Source: Serratia odorifera | GTDB lineage: Bacteria; Pseudomonadota; Gammaproteobacteria; Enterobacterales; Enterobacteriaceae | DNA: 64,000 nucleotides | Assembly: GCF_900635445.1 (NCBI RefSeq) | Contig: NZ_LR134117.1 | Span: 2,542,001-2,606,000 of the forward strand | Direction of reading: 5' to 3' | Shown: positions 8,852 through 18,224 of the stretch, piece after piece | Position numbering within the stretch: the first letter of the stretch is position 1 | Layout: each line of letters starts with the position of its first letter | Made by a program: the position numbers and the translations under genes | The notes under the pieces: model-generated | Seen by the model: the letters and a program-made list of their open reading frames with translations, nothing else | What the model was told of the DNA's origin: nothing | The model's database searches: none

Positions 8852-9502
8852 TCAGGCCCAGGTGACTGCGCCGCTCAGCGCTGCCGTCCAGCCGGCAACG
8901 TTGTTCAGGTAATTGCTGGCCGGCAACTGGCGCATGTGTCCTTCGCTATCTTGCAACACAAACGTCGGGAAGCCATGGCCGCGAACTTTGGCCAGTAACG
9001 CCCGGCTGTCGGCGATGTGCTGGGCGGTTGGCGCACCGCTGTTGAAGCGCATTTCGGCGATGAACGCGGCGGAAGGCAACCCCAGCTCGCGTGCCAGCGA
9101 CTCCAATACCGGCGTGTCGGCAATGCGTCGACCTTCCTGGTAATGCGCCTGTTGAATGCGGTGCAGCATGTCCAGCCCACGTCCGGCCAGCCGTTGCGCA
9201 GCCAGGATGGCGGTGATCGGCGGCGTTGAATCCAGCATCGCCGTGCTGTCACGTAGCAGCCCGTTGAAATAGGCTTCGCCAAAGCTCTGGCCGGTCAACT
9301 CGGCAATCCGGCGATCGTGCGGCATCACATACTCGCGCCATTCATCACCGATCGGCCGGCGGTTGTCGCCGGTCATCATGCCACCGGCGTGCAACTCGAT
9401 ATTCAGCTCCGGCAGGCTCTGAGCTGCCTTAAGCAGCGGTGCGGCGCCATAACACCAGCCGCACAGCGGATCGTAAATATAATGCAGGGTGGCAGAGTTC
9501 AT
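8852..9502 (-). CDS. DsbA-family (thioredoxin-fold) protein with CGWC motif
   Basis: About 216 residues with a thioredoxin-fold dithiol motif at the extreme N-terminus (DPLCGWCYG, residues 9-17) and the DsbA/FrnE-like helical insertion. The cis-proline loop is visible as GFPTFVLQ near 180. No signal peptide is present, so it should act in the cytosol like FrnE- and HCCA-isomerase-type members rather than periplasmic DsbA. GAGG lies 6 bp upstream of ATG 9502; a second ATG one codon upstream at 9505 is also possible. It follows the MBL-fold gene by 23 bp on the same strand, so the two probably form an operon. Substrate unknown. Confidence 0.8.
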   Translation of the reverse strand: MNSATLHYIYDPLCGWCYGAAPLLKAAQSLPELNIELHAGGMMTGDNRRPIGDEWREYVMPHDRRIAELTGQSFGEAYFNGLLRDSTAMLDSTPPITAILAAQRLAGRGLDMLHRIQQAHYQEGRRIADTPVLESLARELGLPSAAFIAEMRFNSGAPTAQHIADSRALLAKVRGHGFPTFVLQDSEGHMRQLPASNYLNNVAGWTAALSGAVTWA

Positions 9503-9525
9503 CATATACCTCGATGCGTTAGCGT

Positions 9526-10410
9526 TTATTGCGGCCATTTCATTTCGCCTTTCAGCACCTTGGCGCTCAATTCCAGGCTCGATTCATCCTTCAGGTTCGG
9601 GTAGTGCTTTTTCATCGCCGCTATCAGTGCGGCTGCATCCTTGGCTTGCGGCAACTCGGTTTCCAGCGTGGTCAGGTAACGCTGGGTAAAGCTGACGGAA
9701 GCCAGCGTTTGCGGCGCGCCTGGCAGGAAATGCCCTGGCACCACAACCTGTGGTTTTAGCGCTTCAATGCTGGCCAGCGTTTGCTGCCAATGGGCGCGTG
9801 AGGTTGCCGTCTGGTTATCGGCAATCCATGGGTGAATGTTGTCACCGGCCACCGCCACGCCGCCGACCACTGCCTGTAGCGACGGGATCCACGCGTAGGT
9901 GCGTTCCGGCGTTGGGCCATTCAGGCCTTTCACTTCCACCTTTTGTCCGTCAATAGTGAAGCTGTTGCCCTGCAACGGCTGCGGTACGACGACGCTTTTC
10001 GGCGCATTTTGCTTCAGGATCGGCCCCCAATAGGCCAGTTTTCCGTCTTTTGTCGCGTTGATTTCTTTGATGGTTGCCGGCGTGGCGATGATGTTGGCCT
10101 GCGGGAACGCAGCTTTAATCACCTCCAGGCCGAAATAGAAATCCGGATCGGAGTGGCTGATGTAAACGGTGGTCAGTTGCTTGCCGGTAGCCTTGATCTT
10201 CTTGACCAGCTGTTCAGCGTCGTTGCGCTGGAACTGGGCGTCGATCAGCGCGACCTGGTGCGGGCCGCTGATGATTTCGGAAGACACCGGGAACACGCTG
10301 TCTGCGCCCGGGTTGTAGACTTCCATGGTCAGTGAACCGGCTGCGTTGGCGTAGGTGCTGACGGCGGCGACGCCGGTGAATGCCAGAGCGATAAATGATT
10401 TTTTAAACAT
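9526..10410 (-). CDS. Exported MBL-fold (metallo-beta-lactamase superfamily) protein with degenerate metal motif
   Basis: 294 residues from ATG 10408-10410. A signal peptide covers about residues 1-23 (ending ANA), indicating periplasmic location. The MBL layout is present: the early strand-turn VALIDAQF, the motif-2 position (TTVYISHSDPDFYFG), AVAGDNIHPW and a C-terminal VVPGH. The classical H-x-H-x-D-H reads H-S-D-P-D-F, and the usual GH(T/S)xGH region reads GPTPERTYAW, so several zinc-ligand histidines are missing. It may bind one metal differently or none. A DsbA-family gene follows 23 bp downstream, and a LysR regulator diverges from its promoter. Confidence 0.8.
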   Translation of the reverse strand: MFKKSFIALAFTGVAAVSTYANAAGSLTMEVYNPGADSVFPVSSEIISGPHQVALIDAQFQRNDAEQLVKKIKATGKQLTTVYISHSDPDFYFGLEVIKAAFPQANIIATPATIKEINATKDGKLAYWGPILKQNAPKSVVVPQPLQGNSFTIDGQKVEVKGLNGPTPERTYAWIPSLQAVVGGVAVAGDNIHPWIADNQTATSRAHWQQTLASIEALKPQVVVPGHFLPGAPQTLASVSFTQRYLTTLETELPQAKDAAALIAAMKKHYPNLKDESSLELSAKVLKGEMKWPQ

Positions 10411-10519
10411 GTGCAGGTGTCCTATCGATGTTGTTTGCTGATGGAAAGATAGTAGGTTGCATGAATCGATAGAAAAACCGGATAATGAGCAATTATTGAT
10501 TGCATAAATCGGACGAATT

Positions 10520-11432
10520 ATGGATCGCATTACCGCCGCCGAAGTGTTTGTCTCCATCGTCGAACGGGGCAGCATGATCGCCGCCGCTGAGGCGTTGGGT
10601 ATGTCGCGCGCCATGGTGACGCGTTATCTGGCGCAGATGGAACAGTGGGCCGGTGCGCGCTTGCTGCATCGCACTACGCGCAAACTCAGCCTGACCGATG
10701 CCGGTGAGCGCACGCTGCAACGTTGTCGGCAAATGCTGCAGGTGGCGCAAGACATCGATCTGGCGCAGGAGGAGTCGTCTGATGAGCTGCGCGGGTTGCT
10801 GCGCATCACCTGTTCGCAATCGCTGGGGCAGACCGCGCTGGTAGGGGCGGTTAGCCAGTATCTCAAGCGCCATCCGCAGGTCGCGGTCGATCTGCAAAAT
10901 GAATAACCGGGCGGTCAATCTGGTGGAAGAGCGCATCGATCTGGCGCTGCGTATCACCAACGAGCTGGATCCGAACCTGATAGCCCGGCCGCTGTCCACC
11001 TGTGCGTCGGTGGTCTGTGCCGCTCCCGCTTACCTGGTCGCGCACGGTACGCCGCGCCAACCGCAGGATCTGGCGTTACACAACTGCCTGACCTATTCCT
11101 ATTTCGGCAAGAGCCTGTGGCATTTTGAGCATCAGGGCGTGAAGTCGGCGGTGGCGGTGAGCGGCAACCTGAGCGCCAATGAATCGGTGGTGTTAATGGC
11201 CGGCACGCTGCAAGGCGCCGGGATCTCGTTGCAGCCGTACTATTCGGCCGCCCCGCTGCTGGCGAAAGGGGAGCTGGTGGAATTGATGCCGGACTACCAG
11301 CCGCAATCTATGGGTATTTACGGCATTTATACGTCGCGTCGGCAAATGCCTGCCACGCTGCGTACCATGCTGGACTTTCTGGTGGAGTGGTTCAGCCACG
11401 ATGCGCAGTGGTTGGCGACCTTGCGCCGCTAA
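10520..11432 (+). CDS. LysR-family regulator divergent from the MBL gene (single frameshift)
   Basis: The N-terminal winged helix (AAEALGMSRAMVTRYLAQME, about residues 19-38) and the following RTTRKLSLTDAG mark a LysR regulator of the CrgA-like group. One extra A in the run at 10896-10899 breaks the frame at VDLQ; the effector-binding domain resumes at once with MNNRAVNLVEERIDLALRI. Removing it gives about 303 residues, the usual LysR length. It is transcribed away from the MBL/DsbA-like pair across a 109-bp gap, the classic arrangement for a LysR controlling its divergent neighbour. The inducer is unknown. Confidence 0.8.
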
Positions 11433-11735
11433 CGTCACCCCAAGGTAATATTTCCTCACATTTTTCATCATTAGCTCATTCAAGCGCTTAGCCGGATAAC
11501 GCGGTTTTTTTATGCGCCGCGCGTGGCGCTACGCTGGTTTTATGCCGGCGACGCGTGCTATTCCTATGGCGTGGAATAAGAAAATTATACTTAATAATTA
11601 TAAGGTTATATCGTTTAGCCCTACCTGTTCCCTACACCTATTCATCTGATGACGGGCGACCCTGTGGTTCGCCTGTTTTTTGCGTTTTTTATCGGCGCGC
11701 GTGCGCGGGGTCGTGGTTAATTGGGAGCGTTAGTC
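11433..11735. other. Intergenic region, weak terminator and MFS upstream region
   Basis: No gene is visible. A short GC stem followed by seven T near 11491-11511 could end the LysR transcript. The rest is the upstream region of the MFS gene at 11736; no operator stands out. Confidence 0.4.
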
Positions 11736-12893
11736 ATGCCTGTTTCTCTGCTCGCACTGGCATTAAGTGCATTCGCCATCGGCACCACCGAGTTCGTTAT
11801 CATGGGGTTGCTGCCTGAGGTCGCACAGGATCTGCAGGTCTCCATTCCGTCGGCCGGCTGGCTGATCAGTGGCTATGCGCTGGGCGTGGCGATAGGTGCG
11901 CCAATCATGGCGCTGTTGACCGCGCGTCTGCCACGTAAAAATACCTTGTTGCTGTTAATGGCGATCTTTATCGTCGGCAACCTGATGTGCGCGCTGGGCT
12001 ACAGCTACGGTTTTCTGATGCTGGCGCGCATTATTACCGCGTTGTGCCATGGCGCGTTCTTTGGCATCGGCGCGGTAGTGGCGGCCAACCTGGTGGCGCC
12101 GAACCGCCGGGCGTCGGCGGTGGCGCTGATGTTCACCGGTCTGACGCTGGCCAACGTACTGGGCGTGCCGTTGGGTACCGCGCTGGGGCAGGCACTGGGC
12201 TGGCGTTCAACCTTCTGGGCGGTGGCACTGATTGGCGTTGCCGCGTTGCTGGCGCTGTACCGTAACCTGCCGGTGGTAAAGGACGAGGCGCCGACCGACC
12301 TGAAAAAGGAGCTGGTGGCGTTGCGTGGCGCCGGCGTCTGGCTGTCGCTGATGATGACGGTGGCATTTGCCGCGTCGATGTTCACCCTGTTCACCTACAT
12401 CGCGCCGCTGTTGACCGACGTGACCGGCGTTTCACCGCATGGGGTTAGCTGGACGCTGCTGCTGATGGGGGTTGGCCTGACGCTGGGTAATATTCTCGGC
12501 GGTCGTCTGGCCGACTGGCGGCTGGGCGTGACCCTGGCCGGGGTATTTCTGGCGATCGCGCTATTTTCCGCGTTGTTCAGCTGGACCAGCAGTGCGCTGA
12601 TCCCGGCGGAAATCACCCTGTTCCTGTGGGCGGCGGTGTCATTTGCTGCGGTACCGGCGTTGCAGATCAACGTGGTGACCTACGGCAAGAAAGCGCCGAA
12701 TCTGATTTCGACCCTGAACATTGCCGCGTTTAACCTTGGCAATGCGCTAGGGGCCTGGGTTGGCGGCGTGACCATCGCGCAGGGGCTGGGGTTGACGGCG
12801 GTGCCGCTGGCAGCCGCACTGCTGGCGCTGGTTGGCCTGGTGCTGTGCCTGGTGACCTTTGGCCGCGCCCGCCGCCAGGCTAGCGCGCGATAA
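11736..12893 (+). CDS. MFS efflux transporter, DHA1 family (YdhP-like)
   Basis: 385 residues, twelve predicted membrane helices. The N-terminal ALSAFAIGTTEFVIMGLLPEVA and the motif RLPRKNTLLLL belong to the AraJ/YdhP/NepI branch of drug-proton antiporters (DHA1), which export sugars, nucleosides or drugs. ATG 11736 is preceded by GGGAG; an in-frame TTG at 11721 is less likely. Its end overlaps the convergent lysR stop by 14 bp. Closest recalled relative is E. coli YdhP (389 residues), whose substrate is not established. No neighbour suggests a substrate. Confidence 0.85.
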   Translation: MPVSLLALALSAFAIGTTEFVIMGLLPEVAQDLQVSIPSAGWLISGYALGVAIGAPIMALLTARLPRKNTLLLLMAIFIVGNLMCALGYSYGFLMLARIITALCHGAFFGIGAVVAANLVAPNRRASAVALMFTGLTLANVLGVPLGTALGQALGWRSTFWAVALIGVAALLALYRNLPVVKDEAPTDLKKELVALRGAGVWLSLMMTVAFAASMFTLFTYIAPLLTDVTGVSPHGVSWTLLLMGVGLTLGNILGGRLADWRLGVTLAGVFLAIALFSALFSWTSSALIPAEITLFLWAAVSFAAVPALQINVVTYGKKAPNLISTLNIAAFNLGNALGAWVGGVTIAQGLGLTAVPLAAALLALVGLVLCLVTFGRARRQASAR

Positions 12894-13805
12894 CCGCAGC
12901 CAGACGGGCGGGGAAATACGCCGCCCGCTGTTGCAGATGCGTAACGAAGGCGCTGACCAGCGCCGACGACGGGCGATGCAATGGCCGTATCAGACTGACG
13001 GTGAACGGCACGTCGATGCTGAACGGCCGCAGGTGCACCCCACTGTCGGCGTAATCCAGCGCGGTCAGCGGGTTGACGATCGAAATGCCGACGCCGGCCC
13101 TGACCATGGCGCACACCGAAGCCGCGCTGTGCGTTTCCATCACCATACGCCGCTCGACCCGCTGTTCGTTGAACAGCGCGTCGAGCAGTTGGCGATAGCT
13201 GTCGGTGTTCGACAGACTGATAAAGTTCTCCCCGGCGAAGTCCTGCGGCGTCAGCACGCTGTTCGCCAGCAGCCGGTGCCCTCCGGGCAGCACGCAAACC
13301 TCGTTCAATGTCATTAACGTCATGCGCTCGGTGCCGGCCGGGGTCTGGTTATTTTCCGTCAATCCCAGGTCGTGGCGCTGCGCCGACAGCCACTCTTCCA
13401 GCAGCGGCGATTCCTGCGGTATTACGCTGAAACTCACTTCCGGGTACTGGTCGATAAACGGTTTGCACACCGCGGGCAGCAGCGACTGGGAAAACACCGG
13501 CAGACAGGCGATGGACAGTTGCGCCTGCTGAAACTGACGAATGCCGGCGGCCGCGGTCTTGATGCGCTCCAGACCATAGTATGAATGCTGAACTTCTTCG
13601 AACAGCCGCAGCCCCTGCACCGTTGGCGACAAACGCCCGCGCACCCGATCAAACAGCTGCAGCTGTATCAGTTTCTCAAAACGCGCCAGTTCACGACTGG
13701 ACGGTGGGCTGCGAGGTTTTCAGCAAAATCGCGGCTTCGGTGAGATTGCCGGTGGTCATCACCGCATGGAAGATTTCAATCTGGCGCAGCGTTAATGGCG
13801 TGCAT
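12880..13805 (-). CDS. lysR: LysR, activator of lysA (two frameshifts)
   Basis: The product matches E. coli LysR, the lysine-responsive activator of diaminopimelate decarboxylase: DNA-binding helix TEAAILLKTSQPTVSRELARFEK, then RLSPTVQGLRLFEEVQ, SIACLPVFSQS, PQESPLLEEWLSAQRHDLGLTE and HSAASVCAMVRAGVGIS. Two extra bases interrupt the N-terminal domain, one near 13785-13790 (after the first five codons) and one near 13697-13701. With both removed the protein has about 307 residues (E. coli 311). The start ATG at 13803-13805 has GGAG upstream. It is divergent from lysA across 132 bp, the conserved arrangement, and converges with the MFS gene with a 14-bp overlap. Confidence 0.93.
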
Positions 13806-13937
13806 GGGAGTCTCCGGCAGCGCGTAAAGTCGGTTATCAGGTATATCATAAATGAATAGACTATGGAGAAACGGATATTTTCCCGCCGATTGTCGCTGCG
13901 GCATGATAGTGAAAACGTTTATTTTGAGAATTCTGCC

Positions 13938-15193
13938 ATGCCACGCGCCTTGAATGACACTTCCACTGCGTTGAATGCCACCAATCTGTTTGGCGCTGCC
14001 AGCGCGTTTCGGCTGCCCGGTCTGGGCTTATGATGCCGCGATTATCAGTGCGCGCATCAGCCAGTTGCGCCATTTTGACGTGATTCGCTTTGCCCAGAAG
14101 GCCTGTTCTAATATTCATATCCTGCGCCTGATGCGCCAGCAGGGCGTCAAGGTTGATTCGGTGTCGCTGGGTGAAGTCGAACGCGCGTTGCAGGCCGGTT
14201 ATCAGCCGGGCGGCGACGAGATAGTGTTTACCGCCGATGTGCTGGACCACGCCACGCTGGCGCGCGTCAGCGAACTGAAGATCCCGGTCAACGCCGGTTC
14301 GATCGATATGCTGGAACAGTTGGGTCAATGCTCGGCCGGGCACCGGTGTGGCTACGCATCAATCCGGGTTTCGGCCATGGCCATAGCCAGAAGACCAATA
14401 CCGGCGGCGAAAACAGCAAACACGGCATTTGGTATGCCGATTTGCCAAAGGCGGTGGAAAAAATTCAGCGCTACGGCCTGACGCTGTTGGGCGTACACAT
14501 GCATATCGGTTCCGGCGTGGATTATCAGCACCTGGAGCGGGTGTGTGACGCCATGGTACAGCAGGTGATCGATCTGGGGCAGGATATTGCTGCCATTTCG
14601 GCCGGTGGCGGTCTGTCTATCCCGTATCAACACGGCGAAGAGGCCATTGATACTGAACACTATTTTGGCCTGTGGGACCGCGCTCGGCAACGTATTGCCG
14701 CGCACCTGGGTCACCCGGTGGCGCTGGAGATCGAACGGGCCGCTTCCTGATGGCGGAGGCTGGCGTACTGGTGGCAGAAGTGCGTGCGGTGAAGGATATG
14801 GGTAGCCGTCACTTTGTGCTGGTTGACGCTGGCTTCAACGATTTGATGCGTCCGGCGATGTACGGCAGTTATCACCATATTTCATTACTGCCGGCCGACG
14901 GCCGCGATACCGCAGGACAGCCGCTGCGCGATACGGTGATTGCCGGTCCGCTGTGCGAATCCGGCGACGTCTTTACCCAGCAGGCCGGCGGTGGGGTGGA
15001 AACCCGTGCGCTGCCGGCGGTGCAGGTGGGGGATTATCTGGTGTTCCATGACACCGGCGCTTACGGCTCCTCGATGTCTTCCAACTACAACAGCCGCCCG
15101 CTGCTGCCGGAAGTGCTGTTTGAAAACGGCGAGGCGCGGCTTATCCGCCGCCGTCAGACCATCGACGAGCTGATCGCGCTGGAACGGGTGTAA
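13938..15193 (+). CDS. lysA: Diaminopimelate decarboxylase LysA (three frameshifts)
   Basis: A PLP-dependent enzyme that converts meso-diaminopimelate to L-lysine, the last step of lysine synthesis. The PLP-lysine region RFAQKACSNIHILRLM, HMHIGSGVDY, the SAGGGLS phosphate loop, the substrate-binding MGSRHFVLVDAGFNDLMRP and the C-terminal LCESGDVFTQ and GAYGSSMSSNYNSRP all match LysA. The frame is broken by an extra T at 13989-13991, a missing G near 14345 and a missing C near 14736. Corrected length is about 418 residues (E. coli 420). Divergent from its activator lysR, and followed by a strong terminator. An essential biosynthetic gene in a prototroph, so errors are likelier than decay. Confidence 0.94.
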
Positions 15194-15221
15194 CGCAACG
15201 TCATAGCGCATTGCGACGAAT

Positions 15222-15259
15222 AAACCCCGGGTTGCAGCCGCAGCCGCCGGGGTTTTTTT
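15222..15259 (+). terminator. Rho-independent terminator of lysA
   Basis: AAACCCCGG pairs with CCGGGGTTT across a short loop and is followed by a T run, 28 bp after the lysA stop. Confidence 0.85.
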
Positions 15260-15292
15260 ATCGCCAACGGCAGCGCGCCGGCAAGAGGGGGA

Positions 15293-16299
15293 TTATTTGG
15301 CGTACGGACCGGCTATCACCGATTCACGCAGCTTCAGTTCACCGGTGAAATGGCTGCAATGCCAACAGGGGATCGCCGTTAATCAGGCGTAGCGCCTGGC
15401 CGATGGCGGCTTCTATCATCGCATCGATCGGCAGATAGACGGTAGACAGCGCCGGTTGCAGATAGGCTGCGCTTGGTTCGTCGTCAAAACCGAACAGTGA
15501 TACATCGTGCGGCAGACGTTTACCGGCCTGGCTGAGCGCCTTCATGGCGCCGATGGCCATATCGTCATTGCTGGCGAACAGCGCGCTAAAGGCGGCAGCG
15601 CCTGCCAGCAGGTCGCGACAGCCGCGATACCCCAGCCACGCTGCTGTCGCCGTAGGCCACGCGGGCGTCGTCAAAGGCTATCTGATGCTGTTGCAGCGCC
15701 TGGCGATAGCCCGCCAGCCGTGACTGGGCGGTTGGCGTGGCGATCGGGCCGGTAATACAGGCTATTTCACGATGCCCCTGGCCAATCAGATAATCCACTG
15801 CCTTGAACGCCGCCTGCTGCTGTTCGAAGAACACGCAGCGTTCCCGCGCCTGCGGCAAATCCCGGTTAATCACCATCATCGGCACCGGCAGGCTGTCGAG
15901 CAGCGCCATCAAGGCGGTTTCATCCATAAAGCGGGTGTAGAGGATAATGGCGTCACAGCGGCGATCCGCCAGCAGTTGTACCGCCTGCAGCTCGTCCTCC
16001 GGCGTGTCGTGGCCGTCGTAACGATCAGATGCTTGCCGCTGGCCTCAATCAGTTTGGCGGCCTGGCGCAGCAGGCGGCCAAAGTAGGGGCCATCGAAATT
16101 GGACACCACCAGGCCATGCTATTGGAGCTTTTGTTCGCCAGCGACTGGCAAGAAAGTTGGGTCGGTAGCCCAGCTCGTCCATCGCCTTGAACACCGCGTC
16201 GCGGGTGCTCTTTTTCACCTGGCCGGTGCCATTTAAAACGCGGGATACCGTTGCTTTCGACACCCCTGCGCGAATGGAAACATCCAACATGGTGATCAT
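15293..16299 (-). CDS. LacI-family regulator, AscG-like (about five frameshifts)
   Basis: The N-terminus MITMLDVSIRAGVSKATVSR is a LacI-type helix-turn-helix and hinge, closest to AscG of the beta-glucoside asc operon. The effector domain is recovered only in pieces: VSNFDGPYFGRLLRQAA, MDETALMALL, GHREIACITGPIATPTAQSRLAGY, FSALFASNDDMAIGAMKAL, VSLFGFDDEPSAAYLQPALSTV and a final TGELKLRESVIAGPYAK. Breaks lie near 16145, 16124, 16014, 15640 and 15362; correction gives about 335 residues. It lies just downstream of the EIIA gene on the same strand and faces away from the EIIC-glucosidase-EIIB genes, so it probably represses this island. The density of breaks is the highest in the window, so real decay of this one gene is possible. 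Confidence 0.8.
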
Positions 16300-16385
16300 C
16301 TGTGGCTAACCTCGTAATGCAAACGTCCGCTGTGGAAAGTAGTGGCAGTCTAGCATAGGGGCTGGCCAAGGACAGCGGTCGATCG

Positions 16386-16700
16386 CTAGGCGAACACCTC
16401 CTGACGCAGCAATACGATCTCCTGCGCCAGATCGTGACACAGCATGGCGGTCATCAGATGATCCTGTGCATGAACCATGATCAGGTTTACCGGGATCTTG
16501 CCCACGCCTTCATCCAGACCAATCAATTGGTTTGTACCTTGTGCGCTTCGCGCGCGGCGGCCTGCGAGGCGGTCAACGCCTCCTGCGCCTGTGCCCACTG
16601 ACGCTGCCGAGCCGCCTGAATGGCCGACCATCGCGTGGGATCGCGCTTCGCCAGCGTTGATCAACAGTTCCATTACCGTTTGTTCCAGATCGATCGTCAT
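16386..16700 (-). CDS. PTS EIIA, lactose/cellobiose family (two compensating frameshifts)
   Basis: A 104-residue EIIA of the lactose/cellobiose (ChbA/CelC) family; it accepts phosphate from HPr and passes it to EIIB. The phosphohistidine region NLIMVHAQDHLMTAMLCHDLA is intact near residues 70-90, and the N-terminus LEQTVMELLINAGEARSHA is typical. An extra base near 16640 and a missing base near 16534 put the middle third out of frame; reading through gives WSAIQAARQRQWAQAQEAL, a normal helix. Start ATG 16698-16700 has GGAA upstream. The operator-like box at 16712-16723 lies within its leader, 11 bp from the ATG. Divergent from EIIC. Confidence 0.85.
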   Translation of the reverse strand: MTIDLEQTVMELLINAGEARSHAMVGHSGGSAASVGTGAGGVDRLAGRRARSAQGTNQLIGLDEGVGKIPVNLIMVHAQDHLMTAMLCHDLAQEIVLLRQEVFA

Positions 16701-16711
16701 GACAGTTCCTA

Positions 16712-16723
16712 TTGGTATGCCAA
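16712..16723. promoter_or_regulatory. TTGG-N4-CCAA box 1 (UxuR/ExuR-type operator)
   Basis: TTGGTATGCCAA is a 12-bp near-palindrome matching the ATTGGTATACCAAT consensus of UxuR/ExuR in E. coli. It sits 11 bp upstream of the EIIA start, where binding would block its expression. The UxuR-like regulator at 20115 is the natural candidate. Confidence 0.6.
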
Positions 16724-16740
16724 AATTGGCTTTTTTCATC

Positions 16741-16758
16741 ATATTGGAATCCCAATAT
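16741..16758. promoter_or_regulatory. TTGG-N4-CCAA box 2, within an 18-bp palindrome
   Basis: ATATTGG-AATC-CCAATAT has perfect 7-bp arms and the same TTGG-N4-CCAA core (16744-16755) as the two flanking boxes. It lies centrally between the divergent EIIA and EIIC genes. Confidence 0.55.
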
Positions 16759-16805
16759 CCCCTTGTGAGAGTGTGATCACAGAAAAATAATCCGCTTGGC
16801 TTATT

Positions 16806-16819
16806 TTTGGTATGCCAAA
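16806..16819. promoter_or_regulatory. TTGG-N4-CCAA box 3
   Basis: TTTGGTATGCCAAA repeats box 1 exactly in its core, 72 bp upstream of the EIIC start. With boxes 1 and 2 it makes a three-site array that could allow looped repression of both divergent transcripts. Confidence 0.6.
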
Positions 16820-16890
16820 TCGCCAAATCGCGAAACAGCGGTACGCGAATCGGTCATCTGAGCCAGCACAACACAACAAGGGGTGGTGTC

Positions 16891-18216
16891 ATGTCATTTC
16901 GGGACCGGCTAATAGACTCTCTGGGAGCCTTCGCCAACAAGTTCAACAGTTACAGATACATCATGGCCATCAAGGCGTCGTTCATCACGCTGATGCCGGT
17001 GATTATCGTCGGCGCGTTTTCGGTGCTGATCTCCAATATGGTGATGGATCCCAAGAACGGCCTGGCCAGCTTCGCCATGTTCTCGTTCCTGGCGGATTTC
17101 AAGCCGATCATGAGCAGCATCAACTACGCCACGCTGAGCTTTCTCAACATTGGCGCGGTATTTCTGATCGGTATCGAGCTGGGCAAGATTAACGGATCGC
17201 GATCGCTGTTCCCCCGGCCTGCTGGCGGTGATCTGTTTTATCGCGGTCACGCCGACCACCGTTGAACTGATGGTCAACAACCAGATGCAGGTGGTGAAAG
17301 ACGTACTGGCGAAGCAGTTTTCGGATACCCGCAGCCTGTTCTCCGGCATGTTTATCGCCATTTTGTCGGTAGAGGTCTATTCCAGACTGGAAACCCTCGA
17401 CCGGCTGAAAATCAAAATGCCGGAAAGCGTGCCGCCGAACGTCTCTGCGTCGTTTTCGGCGCTGATCCCGGCGATCATCACCGTAGTGGCGATCGCCACC
17501 TTTGGCTTTGTCTTCCACCGCGTCACCGGCATTTACCTGTATGACGCGGTGTATCAGGTGGTGCAGCAGCCGCTGGAAACGGTGGTGCAAAGCCTGCCTG
17601 GCATTCTGATCCTGATGTTCGTGGCGCAGCTGTTCTGGGTGATTGGCATTCATGGCAACCAGATGGTGGAAACCGATCCGCGAGCCGCTGTTGCTGGGGG
17701 CGATCATGGTCAACATGACCGCCTTCGAGCAGGGCAAGGAGATCCCCAACATCATCACCATGCCGTTCTGGGATGTGTATATGAGCATCGGCGGATCCGG
17801 CATCACGCTGGGGTTGCTGTTTGCGGTGATGATCGCCACCAAGCGCAAGGAGATGCGGGAAATCAGCAAGCTGTCGCTTGGGCCGAGCTTCTTCAACATC
17901 AATGAACCGGTGATCTTCGGGATGCCGATCATGCTCAACCCGATCCTGGCGATCCCGTTCATCATCACGCCGCTGGTCACCGGCACCATCGGCTATTTCG
18001 CCACCAGCATCGGTTTCGCCGGCAAGGCGGTGGTGATGGTGCCGTGGACCACGCCGCCGATCATCAATGCCTGGCTGTCGACCGCCGGATCGATGGGGGC
18101 GGTGGTCACCCAGTTGATCTGCATCGTGGTCGCCACGCTGATTTACCTGCCGTTTGTCAAAGTGGCGGCGCGCCGCGCCGAGCAGGCTGAACAACCCGTT
18201 TATACAGAATGCATGA
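16891..18216 (+). CDS. PTS EIIC, lactose/cellobiose family (frameshifts)
   Basis: The membrane permease of a beta-glucoside PTS: about ten membrane segments, with MAIKASFITLMPVIIVGAFS near the N-terminus, FWVIGIHGNQMV mid-protein and FNINEPVIFGMPIMLNP near residue 330, all typical of ChbC/LicC. Start ATG 16891 follows AAGGGGTGG. Extra bases near 17214 and 17668 break the frame; a third near 18210 seems to have removed the stop, because the frame runs without stop into the downstream glucosidase. Dropping one T there gives ...VYTEA and TGA at 18214-18216, about 440 residues, a normal EIIC. First gene of EIIC-glucosidase-EIIB. Confidence 0.85.
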
Positions 18217-18224
18217 GGTGCGCA

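Noticed and set aside
16764..16781. TGTGA...TCACA resembling a CRP site between EIIA and EIIC
   Set aside because: The arms are 8 bp apart instead of 6, so it does not fit the CRP dimer; at most a half-site.
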